The translations under genes and the position numbers were made by a program. This document shows, piece by piece, positions 1-8,118 of a DNA stretch of 64,000 bases; positions within the stretch are counted from its first letter, which is position 1; each line of letters opens with the position of its first letter. The notes under the pieces are model-generated. The model was not told where the DNA came from. It did not search any database and saw only the letters and a list, made by a program, of their open reading frames with translations. The stretch covers positions 21,821 through 85,820 of the forward strand of contig CAMNFR010000005.1 of NCBI GenBank assembly GCA_946537305.1, written 5' to 3'. The DNA is from an uncultured Lachnospiraceae bacterium (lineage in GTDB: Bacteria; Bacillota; Clostridia; Lachnospirales; Lachnospiraceae).

Positions 1-733
1 TAATATCCATCTCCTCGAATACCATTCCCGGAATCACCAGCTGTTTGATGCTGCTTTTGGTGCGGCTGATGCGCTCCACCAGAGAATTACCGATTCCAGG
101 AATCTGTGAAAGTGCCGAGGAAACATTTTCTTTCAGGCCGTTGTAGACCGGCGCCGTGCGGATGCGTCCCAGCGCGCGGGAAATGCCGCCCCGGTTTTCC
201 GCGATGGACATGTTGTTATCATTCAGAACGATAATATAATTGCCGTGGAACTGAGAAGCGTTGTTCAGTGCCTCCAGCGCCATGCCGCCTGTCAGGGCAC
301 CATCACCGATAATCGACACAACATACCCATCTTCTCCCCGCATCTGACGCGCCTGTGCCAGGCCCAGTCCCGCAGAAATGGATGTTGAGCTGTGGCCGGT
401 ATTAAAGGCATCGCATTCACTCTCGCGACGGTTCGGAAAGCCGGAAAGTCCCTGATAGGTGCGAATGCTTCCGAATTCCTCACGCCGACCGGAAAGGATC
501 TTATGCGTATAGGACTGGTGTCCCACGTCCCAGATCAGCTTGTCCTGGGGCAGATCGAAGGCCAGATGCAGGGCCATGGTAAGCTCTACTACGCCCATGT
601 TCGATGCAAGATGGCCGCCGTTTTGGCTGATCTTATCCAGAATATAGGTGCGGATTTCCTCTGCCAGCGCCGAATATTCCGACGGATCAATCTTTTTTAT
701 ATCATTCGGTGCGTTGATGCGCTCCAGGATCAT
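1..733 (-). CDS. dxs: 1-deoxy-D-xylulose-5-phosphate synthase, N-terminal part (cut by window edge)
   Basis: First enzyme of the MEP isoprenoid pathway: it joins pyruvate and glyceraldehyde 3-phosphate with thiamine diphosphate to give DXP. Only about 244 N-terminal residues are inside the window; the gene runs off the left edge, and the family is usually ~620 residues. The thiamine-diphosphate site can be read as GDGALTGG followed by NDNNMSI, and earlier GHLASNMGVVELT and DVGHQSY are typical DXS blocks. The ATG at 733 follows a GAGGTG ribosome site. The gene begins 18 bp after ispA in the nusB-xseA-xseB-ispA-dxs order common in Clostridia, so isoprenoid precursor and prenyl chain synthesis are coupled. 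Confidence 0.96.
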   Translation of the reverse strand, partial: MILERINAPNDIKKIDPSEYSALAEEIRTYILDKISQNGGHLASNMGVVELTMALHLAFDLPQDKLIWDVGHQSYTHKILSGRREEFGSIRTYQGLSGFPNRRESECDAFNTGHSSTSISAGLGLAQARQMRGEDGYVVSIIGDGALTGGMALEALNNASQFHGNYIIVLNDNNMSIAENRGGISRALGRIRTAPVYNGLKENVSSALSQIPGIGNSLVERISRTKSSIKQLVIPGMVFEEMDI

Positions 734-751
734 AAAATCACCTCATACATT

Positions 752-1606
752 TTAGTAAGACCTGTTTTCCAGTCTGCGAATGAATGTTCGGAAGAAACCA
801 TGATCCCCCGGGAGCTGATCCAACAGGGAAATGGCCTCATCACTCAGGCGGCTTACTTCCGATTGAGCGGCCTTCAGGCCATACAGCGTAACATATGTCG
901 TCTTCTGGTTTCGTTCATCTGAACCGATGGGCTTGCCCAGTTCTTCCTCTGTGGAGGAGACATCCAGGATATCATCCCTGATCTGAAACGCAAGTCCCAA
1001 GTCGGTCCCCATCTGCTCCAGCATGCGAATCTGATCTTCTCCTGCTCCTGCCAGAATACCGCCGATCATCAGCGAAGCTTCTAGCAGCGCACCCGTCTTT
1101 AATCTGTAAATAAAGTCCAGCATATCCGCTGTCAGTGGTTTTCCTGTATTTTCTACATCGACCACCTGACCGCCCACCATGCCATAGATGCCGGCCTTCT
1201 GTGCCAGTACGCCCATGGCCCGTGCTGCCCTGTCCGGATGCGCTGTAAGCGAAAATCCCTTTGCAGCCGTCTCGAACGCGTACGTGAGCAGTGCATCGCC
1301 GGCCAGAATGCCCATATCCTCCCCGTAGCTAAACCAGGTGGTAGGCTTACCGCGCCGCAGTGTGTCGTTGTCCATGGCAGGAAGATCATCATGTACCAGT
1401 GAATAGGTATGAATCATCTCCATGGCCGCCATAAAAGGCTCTATGACCTCTTCACTGCCGCCGAAAAGTGCATATGCCTCCTGCATCAGCGCAGGACGCA
1501 CTCTTTTTCCGCCTGCCTGCAGGCTGTAACAGGAAGCCTCGATCACGGTCTTCTGAAATCCCTCTCCCTGCGGAAGATACTTCTCTATGATTTTCTCAAT
1601 ATCCAT
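752..1606 (-). CDS. ispA: Polyprenyl (farnesyl/geranylgeranyl) diphosphate synthase
   Basis: Condenses isopentenyl diphosphate with allylic diphosphates to make C15/C20 chains for quinones and undecaprenyl carriers. The protein is 284 residues, normal for IspA. The first aspartate-rich motif is in VHDDLPAMDND (about residue 73) and the second in QIRDDILDV; GGKRVRPAL near residue 32 and KTGALLEAS bind diphosphate. It lies 2 bp after xseB and 18 bp before dxs, in one operon. Chain length (FPP or GGPP) cannot be fixed from sequence alone. Confidence 0.95.
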   Translation of the reverse strand: MDIEKIIEKYLPQGEGFQKTVIEASCYSLQAGGKRVRPALMQEAYALFGGSEEVIEPFMAAMEMIHTYSLVHDDLPAMDNDTLRRGKPTTWFSYGEDMGILAGDALLTYAFETAAKGFSLTAHPDRAARAMGVLAQKAGIYGMVGGQVVDVENTGKPLTADMLDFIYRLKTGALLEASLMIGGILAGAGEDQIRMLEQMGTDLGLAFQIRDDILDVSSTEEELGKPIGSDERNQKTTYVTLYGLKAAQSEVSRLSDEAISLLDQLPGDHGFFRTFIRRLENRSY

Positions 1607-1608
1607 GA

Positions 1609-1854
1609 CTATTCCTCACCTCCGCTTCCTGCCTCCAGGATCTGCATCTGCTTTTCAATGCGGTCCACTTTCTCATTCAGGGCCTGCACCATTGTCAGTC
1701 CCCGCTGGTATCTCCGAAAGGTCTCTTCCAGCGGATGCTCCTGCTGCTCCAGATCTTCCACCAGCGCTGTCAATTCTTCCAGCAGCACATCTGCAGGAAT
1801 TTCTTTATATTCTTCTGTTCCCATGCCTTCATCGGCTTTCTTTTCCGTGGTCAT
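1609..1854 (-). CDS. xseB: Exodeoxyribonuclease VII small subunit
   Basis: Small subunit of exonuclease VII, which trims single-stranded DNA to oligonucleotides; several XseB chains bind one XseA. The 81-residue protein is acidic and helical, with the family core VLLEELTALVEDLEQQEHPLEETFRRYQ shown here only by its ends (VLLEEL...FRRYQRG), a typical coiled-coil hairpin. Its start overlaps the xseA stop by 4 bp, the usual translational coupling of the two subunits. Confidence 0.93.
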   Translation of the reverse strand: MTTEKKADEGMGTEEYKEIPADVLLEELTALVEDLEQQEHPLEETFRRYQRGLTMVQALNEKVDRIEKQMQILEAGSGGEE

Positions 1855-3068
1855 GCATTCCTCCGCATAATATCCGTGATCTGTGCCTGCATTGTTCCGT
1901 CCGCCACATGGATGCGGACATTGTCTCCCGGAGACACCTGCGCGGCAGAACGCAGCGCTCTGCCGTCTTCACTCTCCACATACGCATATCCACCGGCCAT
2001 TTTTTTCAGGGGTGATGTGCCATCCAGCCTGGCAGCCAGCACGGCGGATCTGTGCCTTCGCGAGAGAATACTCTGCTGCATGATCAGGATCAGTTTTTCC
2101 TGAAGATCCGAAATGGCAAGTCTCTGGTTATCCAGTCGATGCCTGGGCGTGACCAGTTCAAGTCGGTAGGATGCCTGCCGTATTCGGGCGCGCTGTTCCT
2201 GAATGCATCGGTTCGCGGCAGCAGTAAGTCTGCGCTTCATCTGCGTGAGTTCCTGATCATAGGAGGCGATATCGTAAACAGCCATCTCCGCTGCTTCAGA
2301 GGGCGTGGCCGCTCTTCTATCCGCTACCAGATCCGCAATCGTTGTATCGGTCTGATGGCCCACCGCGGAAATTACGGGCGTACTGCAGTCAAAGATGGCG
2401 CGAGCAACCGGCTCCTCATTAAAAGCCCACAGATCCTCTATGGATCCGCCGCCTCGTCCCACGATCATCACATCCACGCCAATCCTGTCCAGCTGCCTGA
2501 TGCCCCGCACAATACTCGGCACCGCATATTCTCCCTGTACAATGGCAGGATACAGTATCACCTGCACGTAGGGATTTCTTCTTCGGGCGATCTTTTCAAT
2601 ATCACGGATGGCAGCTCCGTCCGGAGCTGTAACTACGCCCAGACGACGGATAAATCGGGGAATGGGCTGCTTGTACTCCTCTGCGAACATTCCCATCTCT
2701 GCCAGTCTGGCTTTCCGTTCCTCGAGAATTCGGAAAAGATCTCCCTGTCCGGCCTGCTCAATGGCAGAAGCAAAAAGCTGATAGGTCCCGGTCTTTTCAT
2801 AGACGGAAATACGTCCGCTTACCAGCACCTGCTGACCTTCCTGCAAACGAAAACGAAGGCCGATCCGGTCTCTGGCGAACATCACTGCCGCCAGGGCTCC
2901 CGTCCCGTCCTTCAGTGTAAAATAAATATGTCCGGAATTATGGTATTTGCAATTGGAAACTTCGCCCTGTACCGTAACCTGGCGCAGGACGAAATCGTGC
3001 TGAAGCAAATCCCGAATATAGGAATTCACCTGTGTAACGGTTAGCACTCTGGTTCTTCCGTTCCCCAT
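1851..3068 (-). CDS. xseA: Exodeoxyribonuclease VII large subunit
   Basis: Catalytic subunit of exonuclease VII. The 405-residue protein has an N-terminal OB fold (residues ~7-105, with VTVQGEVSNCKYHNSGHIYFTLKD at its core, quoted ends VTVQGEVSNC and HIYFTLKD), a catalytic domain with VIVGRGGGSIEDLWAFN and SAVGHQTDTTIADLVAD, then a long helical region (~270-345) for small-subunit binding. Its start overlaps the nusB stop by 1 bp and its stop overlaps xseB. Confidence 0.96.
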   Translation of the reverse strand: MGNGRTRVLTVTQVNSYIRDLLQHDFVLRQVTVQGEVSNCKYHNSGHIYFTLKDGTGALAAVMFARDRIGLRFRLQEGQQVLVSGRISVYEKTGTYQLFASAIEQAGQGDLFRILEERKARLAEMGMFAEEYKQPIPRFIRRLGVVTAPDGAAIRDIEKIARRRNPYVQVILYPAIVQGEYAVPSIVRGIRQLDRIGVDVMIVGRGGGSIEDLWAFNEEPVARAIFDCSTPVISAVGHQTDTTIADLVADRRAATPSEAAEMAVYDIASYDQELTQMKRRLTAAANRCIQEQRARIRQASYRLELVTPRHRLDNQRLAISDLQEKLILIMQQSILSRRHRSAVLAARLDGTSPLKKMAGGYAYVESEDGRALRSAAQVSPGDNVRIHVADGTMQAQITDIMRRNA

Positions 3069-3478
3069 TACACCTCTAATCCCTTCGCAAGCTTTCCCAG
3101 GATGGCGTTCACAAAGGCCGGCGAATCGTCCCCGCCGTATTCCTTCGCCAGCTCCACCGCCTCGTTGATAGCCACCCGCACCGGCACCGTTTCATCGTAC
3201 TTCATTTCGTACCATGCCAGTCGGAGAATGGCCAGTTCTACCTTACCCATACGCGCGGTCTTCCAGCCTTCGGAGACAGCGTTGATATCCGAATCCATAG
3301 ACGGGATCATGGCAGAGATCTCAGCCGCCCGGGCGGAAAGCATTTCCCCGGCTTCGGCGTCCACCGCTGCAATATCCTGCAGGTAGCGATGACACTGCTC
3401 CGTGTATTCCTCCGGCCGGTAGAATTCTCCCAGGAATAATTCTTTAAAGATGTGTTCTCGAATCTCTCTTCTTGTCAT
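3068..3478 (-). CDS. nusB: Transcription antitermination factor NusB
   Basis: RNA-binding antitermination factor that binds boxA with S10 and supports rRNA transcription. The 136-residue all-helical protein begins [15 protein letters not shown] and ends with the family signature [22 protein letters not shown] (ends quoted) and ILGKLAK. It overlaps the Asp23 gene by 4 bp and xseA by 1 bp, so it is translated as part of the same mRNA. Confidence 0.94.
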   Translation of the reverse strand: MTRREIREHIFKELFLGEFYRPEEYTEQCHRYLQDIAAVDAEAGEMLSARAAEISAMIPSMDSDINAVSEGWKTARMGKVELAILRLAWYEMKYDETVPVRVAINEAVELAKEYGGDDSPAFVNAILGKLAKGLEV

Positions 3479-3855
3479 GCTTTCATTACCACGCCGGCGA
3501 TCTTAATATTCACCTGACGAACCTTATATCCGATCATATTTTCGACATTCATTTCTACACGCTCCTGCACTTTGGCAGAGGTCTTGGGAATGGAATAACC
3601 GAAATCGATATTGATGGAAAGGTACACCGTCACTTCATTGTTCTCAATTTCAACCTTGACAGCTTTTGCCAGCGCACCGCGGGAAAGCTTCGGAATCTGC
3701 TCTCTCACAAGATTATCCCCCAGAGAGATCACGCCTTCCGTATCCGCTGCGGCAATGGCAGCCACCTTGGCTACGACTTCTTCATCGATTACCACGCGTC
3801 CGGCTTCTTTTTCCAGGATCACATGCTTCATTTTCTTTTCGGCTTCATTTGCCAT
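3475..3855 (-). CDS. Asp23/Gls24 family envelope stress protein
   Basis: A 126-residue Asp23/Gls24 (DUF322) protein. Members are small, abundant, membrane-anchored or cytosolic proteins linked to envelope stress; the clostridial copy before nusB has no defined reaction. The family core is visible as [24 protein letters not shown] (ends quoted: [10 protein letters not shown]...DTEGV), [14 protein letters not shown] and [13 protein letters not shown]. The ATG at 3855 follows GGAGG with 9-bp spacing, about 35 bp downstream of a clear promoter. It is the first gene of the asp23-nusB-xseA-xseB-ispA-dxs operon. Confidence 0.92.
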   Translation of the reverse strand: MANEAEKKMKHVILEKEAGRVVIDEEVVAKVAAIAAADTEGVISLGDNLVREQIPKLSRGALAKAVKVEIENNEVTVYLSINIDFGYSIPKTSAKVQERVEMNVENMIGYKVRQVNIKIAGVVMKA

Positions 3856-3888
3856 GAGTTTTTATCCTCCCTCCGATTTTCCCGTTTC

Positions 3889-3917
3889 AGTATAGCAGAG
3901 GTACGCCTATTATGCAA
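3889..3917 (-). promoter_or_regulatory. Sigma-A-type promoter of the asp23-nusB-xse-ispA-dxs operon
   Basis: Read on the minus strand: -35 TTGCAT (3912-3917), 17-bp spacer, extended -10 TGC-TATACT (3889-3894). It lies 34 bp before the Asp23 start with no other gene between. Confidence 0.75.
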
Positions 3918-3944
3918 GCTTTTACGCAACATGCAGTAGGCGGT

Positions 3945-4883
3945 TTACGCAAAGCTGACTACCTGTGTGACCGGCTGAGCAGGCTCCAGTTTTTCCGCAT
4001 AGAGCACCGGGCCTTCTTCCCCATACTGTTTTACAAATTCCTTCCGGATGCGGGCCGTAATGGTGACCCAGGTCTTGTCCGCCCATTTATATGCTTCCGG
4101 AAAATGGCACAGATATCCCAGAAAGACCATGTCTGCCTCGCAGCAGGTCATGGCCATACGGCCGGGCACAAAGCTGTCCTTCGGCAGTGTCTTCTGCTTG
4201 TGGATCATGGCCGTAAAACGGACCGTCTTGCCGTCATAGCGATCCGGATTCTCAGAGGCATCCAGGAACCAGATGCCGTAATCCTGATTGGTGACCTCTA
4301 TGACCGGAGCGTTCAGATCGTAGGGGAGATCCTCCTCAATAAAGGCATCCAGCTCGCCCTGATCGTCCTCAAACACCACATCACAGGAAGGGTTGACCGC
4401 CCGGAATATACGCTTGATCCGGGGAAGATCCATATCTGCGGAACTGCGGTTGACAATAATGACCTCAGAGCCGCGGGCGTTATTCCCGAAAACGGATTTC
4501 ATATTGGCAAAATAGGTCTCGAACGTGGAACCGTCCACCATCATCAGCTGCTGGTGAAGGAACCATCCCTGCGGCAGGATCAGATCTCTGGGATCCCACA
4601 TGCCATTATATTCAATGATCACACGCTCCGCTCCATGCTTCTGGCGCAGCGCCTCCATGTGCGCAGGCGTCAGATCAGACTGATCTTCGATGATCTCCGG
4701 GAAGGTACGATTCCATGCCAGCATATCCGGATCGTATTCCTCTTCCCCCTCCTCGCAGATCAGGAGCAGCGTATTCCCCTCGATGGAAAAATAGTCTTCC
4801 GTAATGGTACCGGACAGAAAGCTTGTCTTGCCGCTGTCCAGAAAACCGGTGATCAAAAATACCGGTATCTCAGGCTGTTTCAT
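3945..4883 (-). CDS. CobW-like GTPase fused to a DUF1980/YcgQ-like C-terminal domain
   Basis: A 312-residue P-loop protein of the CobW/COG0523 type. The Walker A is GFLDSGKTS (residues 13-21) and the segment IVNRS (about residue 143) resembles the NKxD base-binding strand, with N and R kept. The CxCC metal motif of true CobW GTPases is absent. From about residue 200 the protein changes: GKTVRFTAMI, RMAMTCCEADMVFLG (Cys247-Cys248), WVTITARI and a VLYAEKLEPAQP tail look like the DUF1980/TIGR03943 domain of YcgQ, part of a putative metal permease. The fusion is my reading, not a search result. It follows the His-rich CobW gene by 6 bp, so the two probably act together in zinc or other metal supply. 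Confidence 0.78.
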   Translation of the reverse strand: MKQPEIPVFLITGFLDSGKTSFLSGTITEDYFSIEGNTLLLICEEGEEEYDPDMLAWNRTFPEIIEDQSDLTPAHMEALRQKHGAERVIIEYNGMWDPRDLILPQGWFLHQQLMMVDGSTFETYFANMKSVFGNNARGSEVIIVNRSSADMDLPRIKRIFRAVNPSCDVVFEDDQGELDAFIEEDLPYDLNAPVIEVTNQDYGIWFLDASENPDRYDGKTVRFTAMIHKQKTLPKDSFVPGRMAMTCCEADMVFLGYLCHFPEAYKWADKTWVTITARIRKEFVKQYGEEGPVLYAEKLEPAQPVTQVVSFA

Positions 4884-4889
4884 AATCTG

Positions 4890-6062
4890 TTACCTTCCTG
4901 CAAAGAGCTCTTTAATCTTATCTGTATGAATATCCGCGCCGATCACGCACACCTTACCGGTGACATCCGGCGATCCCTCGCGGACCTCTGTCTCACCGGG
5001 GACCATATCAAAATACAGCCATCCGCTGCCGTCGGCGCCGGCCACCATGCCCTTCGCACGCAGTACCGCGCCATAGGTTTCCGCATCGTCCAGTGCGGCC
5101 AGGATCTCTTCCAGCTCCGAGGTGCGGAATTTCCGGGACGTCTCACAGCCCCAGCTGGTAAACACATCATCCGCGTGGTGATGCCCATGGTGATGATGGT
5201 GATGATGCTCGTGCTCATCCTCATCGTCGTCGTGGTGATGATGATGTTCATGTTCATGCTCATCCTCATCGTCGTCGTCATGATGGTGATGATGATGTTC
5301 ATGTTCATGCTCATCCTCATCGTCGTTGTCATGATGGTGATGATGATGCTCATGTTCATGCTCATCCTCATCGTGATGATGGTGATGGTGATGCTCGTGC
5401 TCGTGCTCTTCCTGCTCACGGCGCACGGCTTCGATCAGTTCCTGCATCATGGCATCCTCTACCTTGCCGGCAGCTTCCATGGTCTCCAGGATCTGTTTAC
5501 CGGTGATCTCGCTCCAGTCGGTGGTGATAATGGTCGCCTTGTCATTCAGCGTACGGATCAGTTCCGTAGCCTCTGCGACCTTGGCTTCCGAGGCCATGCC
5601 TGTGCGGCTTAACACCACTGTGCCGGCCGTCTCGATCTGGTTGCTGAAGAATTCGCCGAAATTCTTCATATACACTTTGCATTTCTTAACATCAACAACT
5701 ACGATTGCTGTATTCAGTTCCACATCACAGCCCTGGGTGGCGTTCTGTACAGCCACCATAACATCAGAAAGCTTGCCCACGCCGGAGGGCTCGATGATGA
5801 TGCGGTCAGGCTGATAGGTTGACAGTACTTCCTTCAGTGCTGTTTCGAAATCACCCACCAGTGTACAGCAGATGCAGCCGGAATTCATTTCGCGGATCTC
5901 AATACCGGCCTCCTTCAGGAAACCGCCGTCAATGCCGATCTCACCGAATTCGTTCTCGATCAGTACGACCTGCTCCCCGGCCATTGCCTCTTTCAGTAGC
6001 TTCTGGATCAGCGTTGTCTTGCCGGCGCCAAGGAAACCGGAAATGATATCAACTTTTGTCAT
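4890..6062 (-). CDS. CobW/COG0523 family GTPase with a large His/Asp/Glu repeat domain (metallochaperone)
   Basis: A 390-residue COG0523 GTPase. The Walker A is GFLGAGKTT (residues 9-17), the family metal motif is GCICC (Cys63, Cys65, Cys66), and the C-terminal CobW_C domain starts near residue 300. Between them (about residues 214-296) is an extraordinary insert built of DEDEHEHEHHHHHHDDD-type 17-residue units repeated about four times. Such inserts bind Zn or Ni in this family. Start ATG 6062 follows GGAGTG. A promoter with a palindrome in its spacer lies just upstream, which fits metal-dependent repression. The metal is inferred (zinc most likely), not shown. Confidence 0.93.
   Translation of the reverse strand: MTKVDIISGFLGAGKTTLIQKLLKEAMAGEQVVLIENEFGEIGIDGGFLKEAGIEIREMNSGCICCTLVGDFETALKEVLSTYQPDRIIIEPSGVGKLSDVMVAVQNATQGCDVELNTAIVVVDVKKCKVYMKNFGEFFSNQIETAGTVVLSRTGMASEAKVAEATELIRTLNDKATIITTDWSEITGKQILETMEAAGKVEDAMMQELIEAVRREQEEHEHEHHHHHHHDEDEHEHEHHHHHHDNDDEDEHEHEHHHHHHDDDDEDEHEHEHHHHHDDDEDEHEHHHHHHHGHHHADDVFTSWGCETSRKFRTSELEEILAALDDAETYGAVLRAKGMVAGADGSGWLYFDMVPGETEVREGSPDVTGKVCVIGADIHTDKIKELFAGR
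5172..5421 (-). repeat. In-frame 51-bp tandem repeat coding for the His/acid domain
   Basis: About four units of 51 bp, the last ones shortened, encode 17-residue His/Glu/Asp blocks. The DNA is made largely of GAT/CAT/GAC/CAC/GAA codons, so it is also strongly biased on one strand. Units differ by a few bases and in His-run length (5-7), as expected for repeat expansion and contraction inside an open frame. Confidence 0.9.
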
Positions 6063-6091
6063 TTATATTACACTCCTTCCGTAAACACAAT

Positions 6092-6120
6092 TCAATATAG
6101 GGATTATTTAACCCTAACAA
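6092..6120 (-). promoter_or_regulatory. Promoter of the CobW pair with a 19-bp palindrome in the spacer
   Basis: Minus strand: -35 TTGTTA (6115-6120), 17-bp spacer, -10 TATTGA (6092-6097). The spacer and edges hold TAGGGTTAAATAATCCCTA (6098-6116), an inverted repeat with TAGGG/CCCTA arms. A repressor bound here would block RNA polymerase. A metal regulator such as Zur is the obvious candidate, but the site does not match the Bacillus Zur box I know. Confidence 0.6.
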
Positions 6121-6157
6121 GTATTTATAGCACACGTTACGATAAAATGCAAACAGG

Positions 6158-6178
6158 AAAAAGCGGGCAGGCACCCGC
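6158..6178 (-). terminator. Rho-independent terminator after the Hsp70-like gene
   Basis: Minus-strand hairpin GCGGGTGCCTGCCCGC followed by TTTTT, 27 bp after the stop codon at 6205. The plus strand also ends in T-run, so it may work both ways. Confidence 0.85.
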
Positions 6179-6204
6179 TTTTTTATCTTTATCTGATGTG
6201 TTTA

Positions 6205-8115
6205 CTATCCCAACGGAATCTCTACAACCTCCGCCATGCTTGTGAGACACTTCTCGATCTGCGTGGAGATCTCTTCCACCATGCGCTCCGTCAATGCCGC
6301 ATTCTTTTCCTCTTCAGAATTATAATAGAAATTCTGACGGATGGCGGCGGCCAGCGTATCCTTACGATTCTCAATGGAGTGCTTCGGCGCCAGCTTACGC
6401 ATGGGAATCGGAAGATCCGCTTTCAGGAATGCCGCCTCCATGGGACCTTTGCCAAGAAGCAGCAACAGGAAGGAAGCCATGGCACCGGCCAGAATGCCCG
6501 CCGGTCCGCTGGAAAGAATCGCAATGCCGCTTCCACCACACAATAGTCCAATAATCACTGATACCAATGAATCGAACAGCCAAGTCAATTCGTCCACACC
6601 GAACACGTTTTTAGCATCGATATGGATATCGATCTCTGAAGCCTTCAGATAAGATGTCAGACTAAGTGCCGTATACGGAATATGATGCTTTGCACAGATC
6701 GGCATGGTGTGTTCTTCCAGATCGCCAGCTACCGGCTTCAGCCATTCCGCCACCGGTCGGCGCAGCCTCTCCCTGGCTTCATCCGAGCGGAGAAACTCTT
6801 CAATGCCACGCTGCAGCTCTGCATCGGTATCTGCGAGTCTTCGGATTTCCCCGTTTCGCCATCTGGCAAAAACTGAGGCCGCCACCTGGTCGATGATCGG
6901 ATCGACCAGCGTATCGATCACAGAACGGTACAGATCAAAAATATGCTTCTGAACGATCTCTTCCACGATATGGGAGGAATTCAGCTGCTGAAGTTCCTCG
7001 CGAAAATCCCGGAGATCATCATCGATCCTACCGCACCAGGCAAGCCCACGCGAAACAGCAAATTCCGGTTCTTTTCCGCGGATCACGATGGCATCCGGAA
7101 ATACAGACAGGCACCAGTCCTGGATCACGGAAAGTCGGGAAACGCCGCCGGTCAGGAAAATCAGCTCCGGCTGGCTCTGCCCGATCTGCGCGCGCACATT
7201 CTGCAGACTGTTCACAAAGACCTCCCGGAAGGAGCGTCCCTCCAGTCGGTCCATAGGACCTTCCAGAATATTTTTCGCGATCTTTTCGTCCACGGAGACC
7301 GTCAGACGAACGGGCGTCTCATAAAGAATGCGGACCGTTTGCCGGCAGCCGTTCTCTCTCCAATAGTCTTCATCCGAAAAATAGGTTTCCTTGCATTTTC
7401 TGGCGGCAAATTCGCAGTAGGTGCGCCAGGCATCGCTTTTTGTGAAGATCTCCTTTATCTGAGAAGCCTGTCCGGAAGCCTTTACCGCCTCTTCCAGGAT
7501 CATCTCATCCATCAGCCCGCCGCCAAGCGCCACCTCACCGGCCGTTCGCATTTCCACCTCCCGGCCACCCATGATATAGGCAAAGTCGGTCGTGGAAGAT
7601 CCGATATCGACGACCAGGACCGGCCGGGACAGGATATCATATCCAACCTGCAGATGCCTGGACTGACAAGCCGAGACCATGGCCGCCCGCGATTCTGATA
7701 TGATGCGAAGCGGCGGGAAAGAGGCATCTTCAAATATCCGCCGATAATCCTCTCTGGCCTGTGCGTTCCAGCCAGCCGGGCATCCGATATAAAAGCAGCC
7801 GTCATTTTCCGGATCAATGGCTCCGCTTGTATACAGTTCAGTCAGTACACCGGAGGCAAAGCGACGGATGTCCATCCTGCTGTCACGGTCCGTAAGGAAC
7901 CGTGTCTTAAAGCGTAGCCCGCGCTTCACGGCACCGGGCAGATAACAGGCCGCCTCACCGATCCTCTGGGTACCGTCAGGCATCAGGGCATAGGCAGATA
8001 TAAAACTTTCCGCTCCGGCTACCGGCAGCATTTCCGGAAGTGCCGGATCATCTTTTTTCAGGTGAGAGACCGCGCTTTCGGCGTCTCCCAGATCAAAGCC
8101 GTAAAAATGTTCCAT
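6205..8115 (-). CDS. Hsp70-like ATPase with a C-terminal hydrophobic hairpin
   Basis: A 636-residue protein with an actin/Hsp70-type ATPase core. Phosphate-1 loop YGFDLGDAESAV is at the N-terminus, phosphate-2 VVDIGSSTTDF near residue 165, and the adenosine motif LTGGVSRLSV near residue 320. After about residue 370 there is no normal DnaK substrate domain. Instead there is a helical region (FDLYRSVIDTLVDPII, RLRRPVAEWL) and then a Gly/Ala-rich hydrophobic stretch at about 518-555 (SVIIGLLCGGSGIAILSSG onward) that could enter a membrane. The start at 8115 follows GGAGG, 3 bp after the gene for a two-helix membrane protein, with nrdG before that. The client and role are unknown. Confidence 0.82.
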   Translation of the reverse strand: MEHFYGFDLGDAESAVSHLKKDDPALPEMLPVAGAESFISAYALMPDGTQRIGEAACYLPGAVKRGLRFKTRFLTDRDSRMDIRRFASGVLTELYTSGAIDPENDGCFYIGCPAGWNAQAREDYRRIFEDASFPPLRIISESRAAMVSACQSRHLQVGYDILSRPVLVVDIGSSTTDFAYIMGGREVEMRTAGEVALGGGLMDEMILEEAVKASGQASQIKEIFTKSDAWRTYCEFAARKCKETYFSDEDYWRENGCRQTVRILYETPVRLTVSVDEKIAKNILEGPMDRLEGRSFREVFVNSLQNVRAQIGQSQPELIFLTGGVSRLSVIQDWCLSVFPDAIVIRGKEPEFAVSRGLAWCGRIDDDLRDFREELQQLNSSHIVEEIVQKHIFDLYRSVIDTLVDPIIDQVAASVFARWRNGEIRRLADTDAELQRGIEEFLRSDEARERLRRPVAEWLKPVAGDLEEHTMPICAKHHIPYTALSLTSYLKASEIDIHIDAKNVFGVDELTWLFDSLVSVIIGLLCGGSGIAILSSGPAGILAGAMASFLLLLLGKGPMEAAFLKADLPIPMRKLAPKHSIENRKDTLAAAIRQNFYYNSEEEKNAALTERMVEEISTQIEKCLTSMAEVVEIPLG

Positions 8116-8118
8116 AGA

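Noticed and set aside
3912..5612. Long plus-strand open frame (566 codons) antisense to the CobW genes
   Set aside because: It comes from the repeat-rich His/Asp/Glu code read backwards (long Met/Val/Ile runs) and has no family motif or ribosome site.
6098..6116. Classical Bacillus-type Zur box at the CobW promoter
   Set aside because: The TAGGG/CCCTA palindrome does not match the ATTACGAT-type consensus; kept only as an operator of unknown protein.
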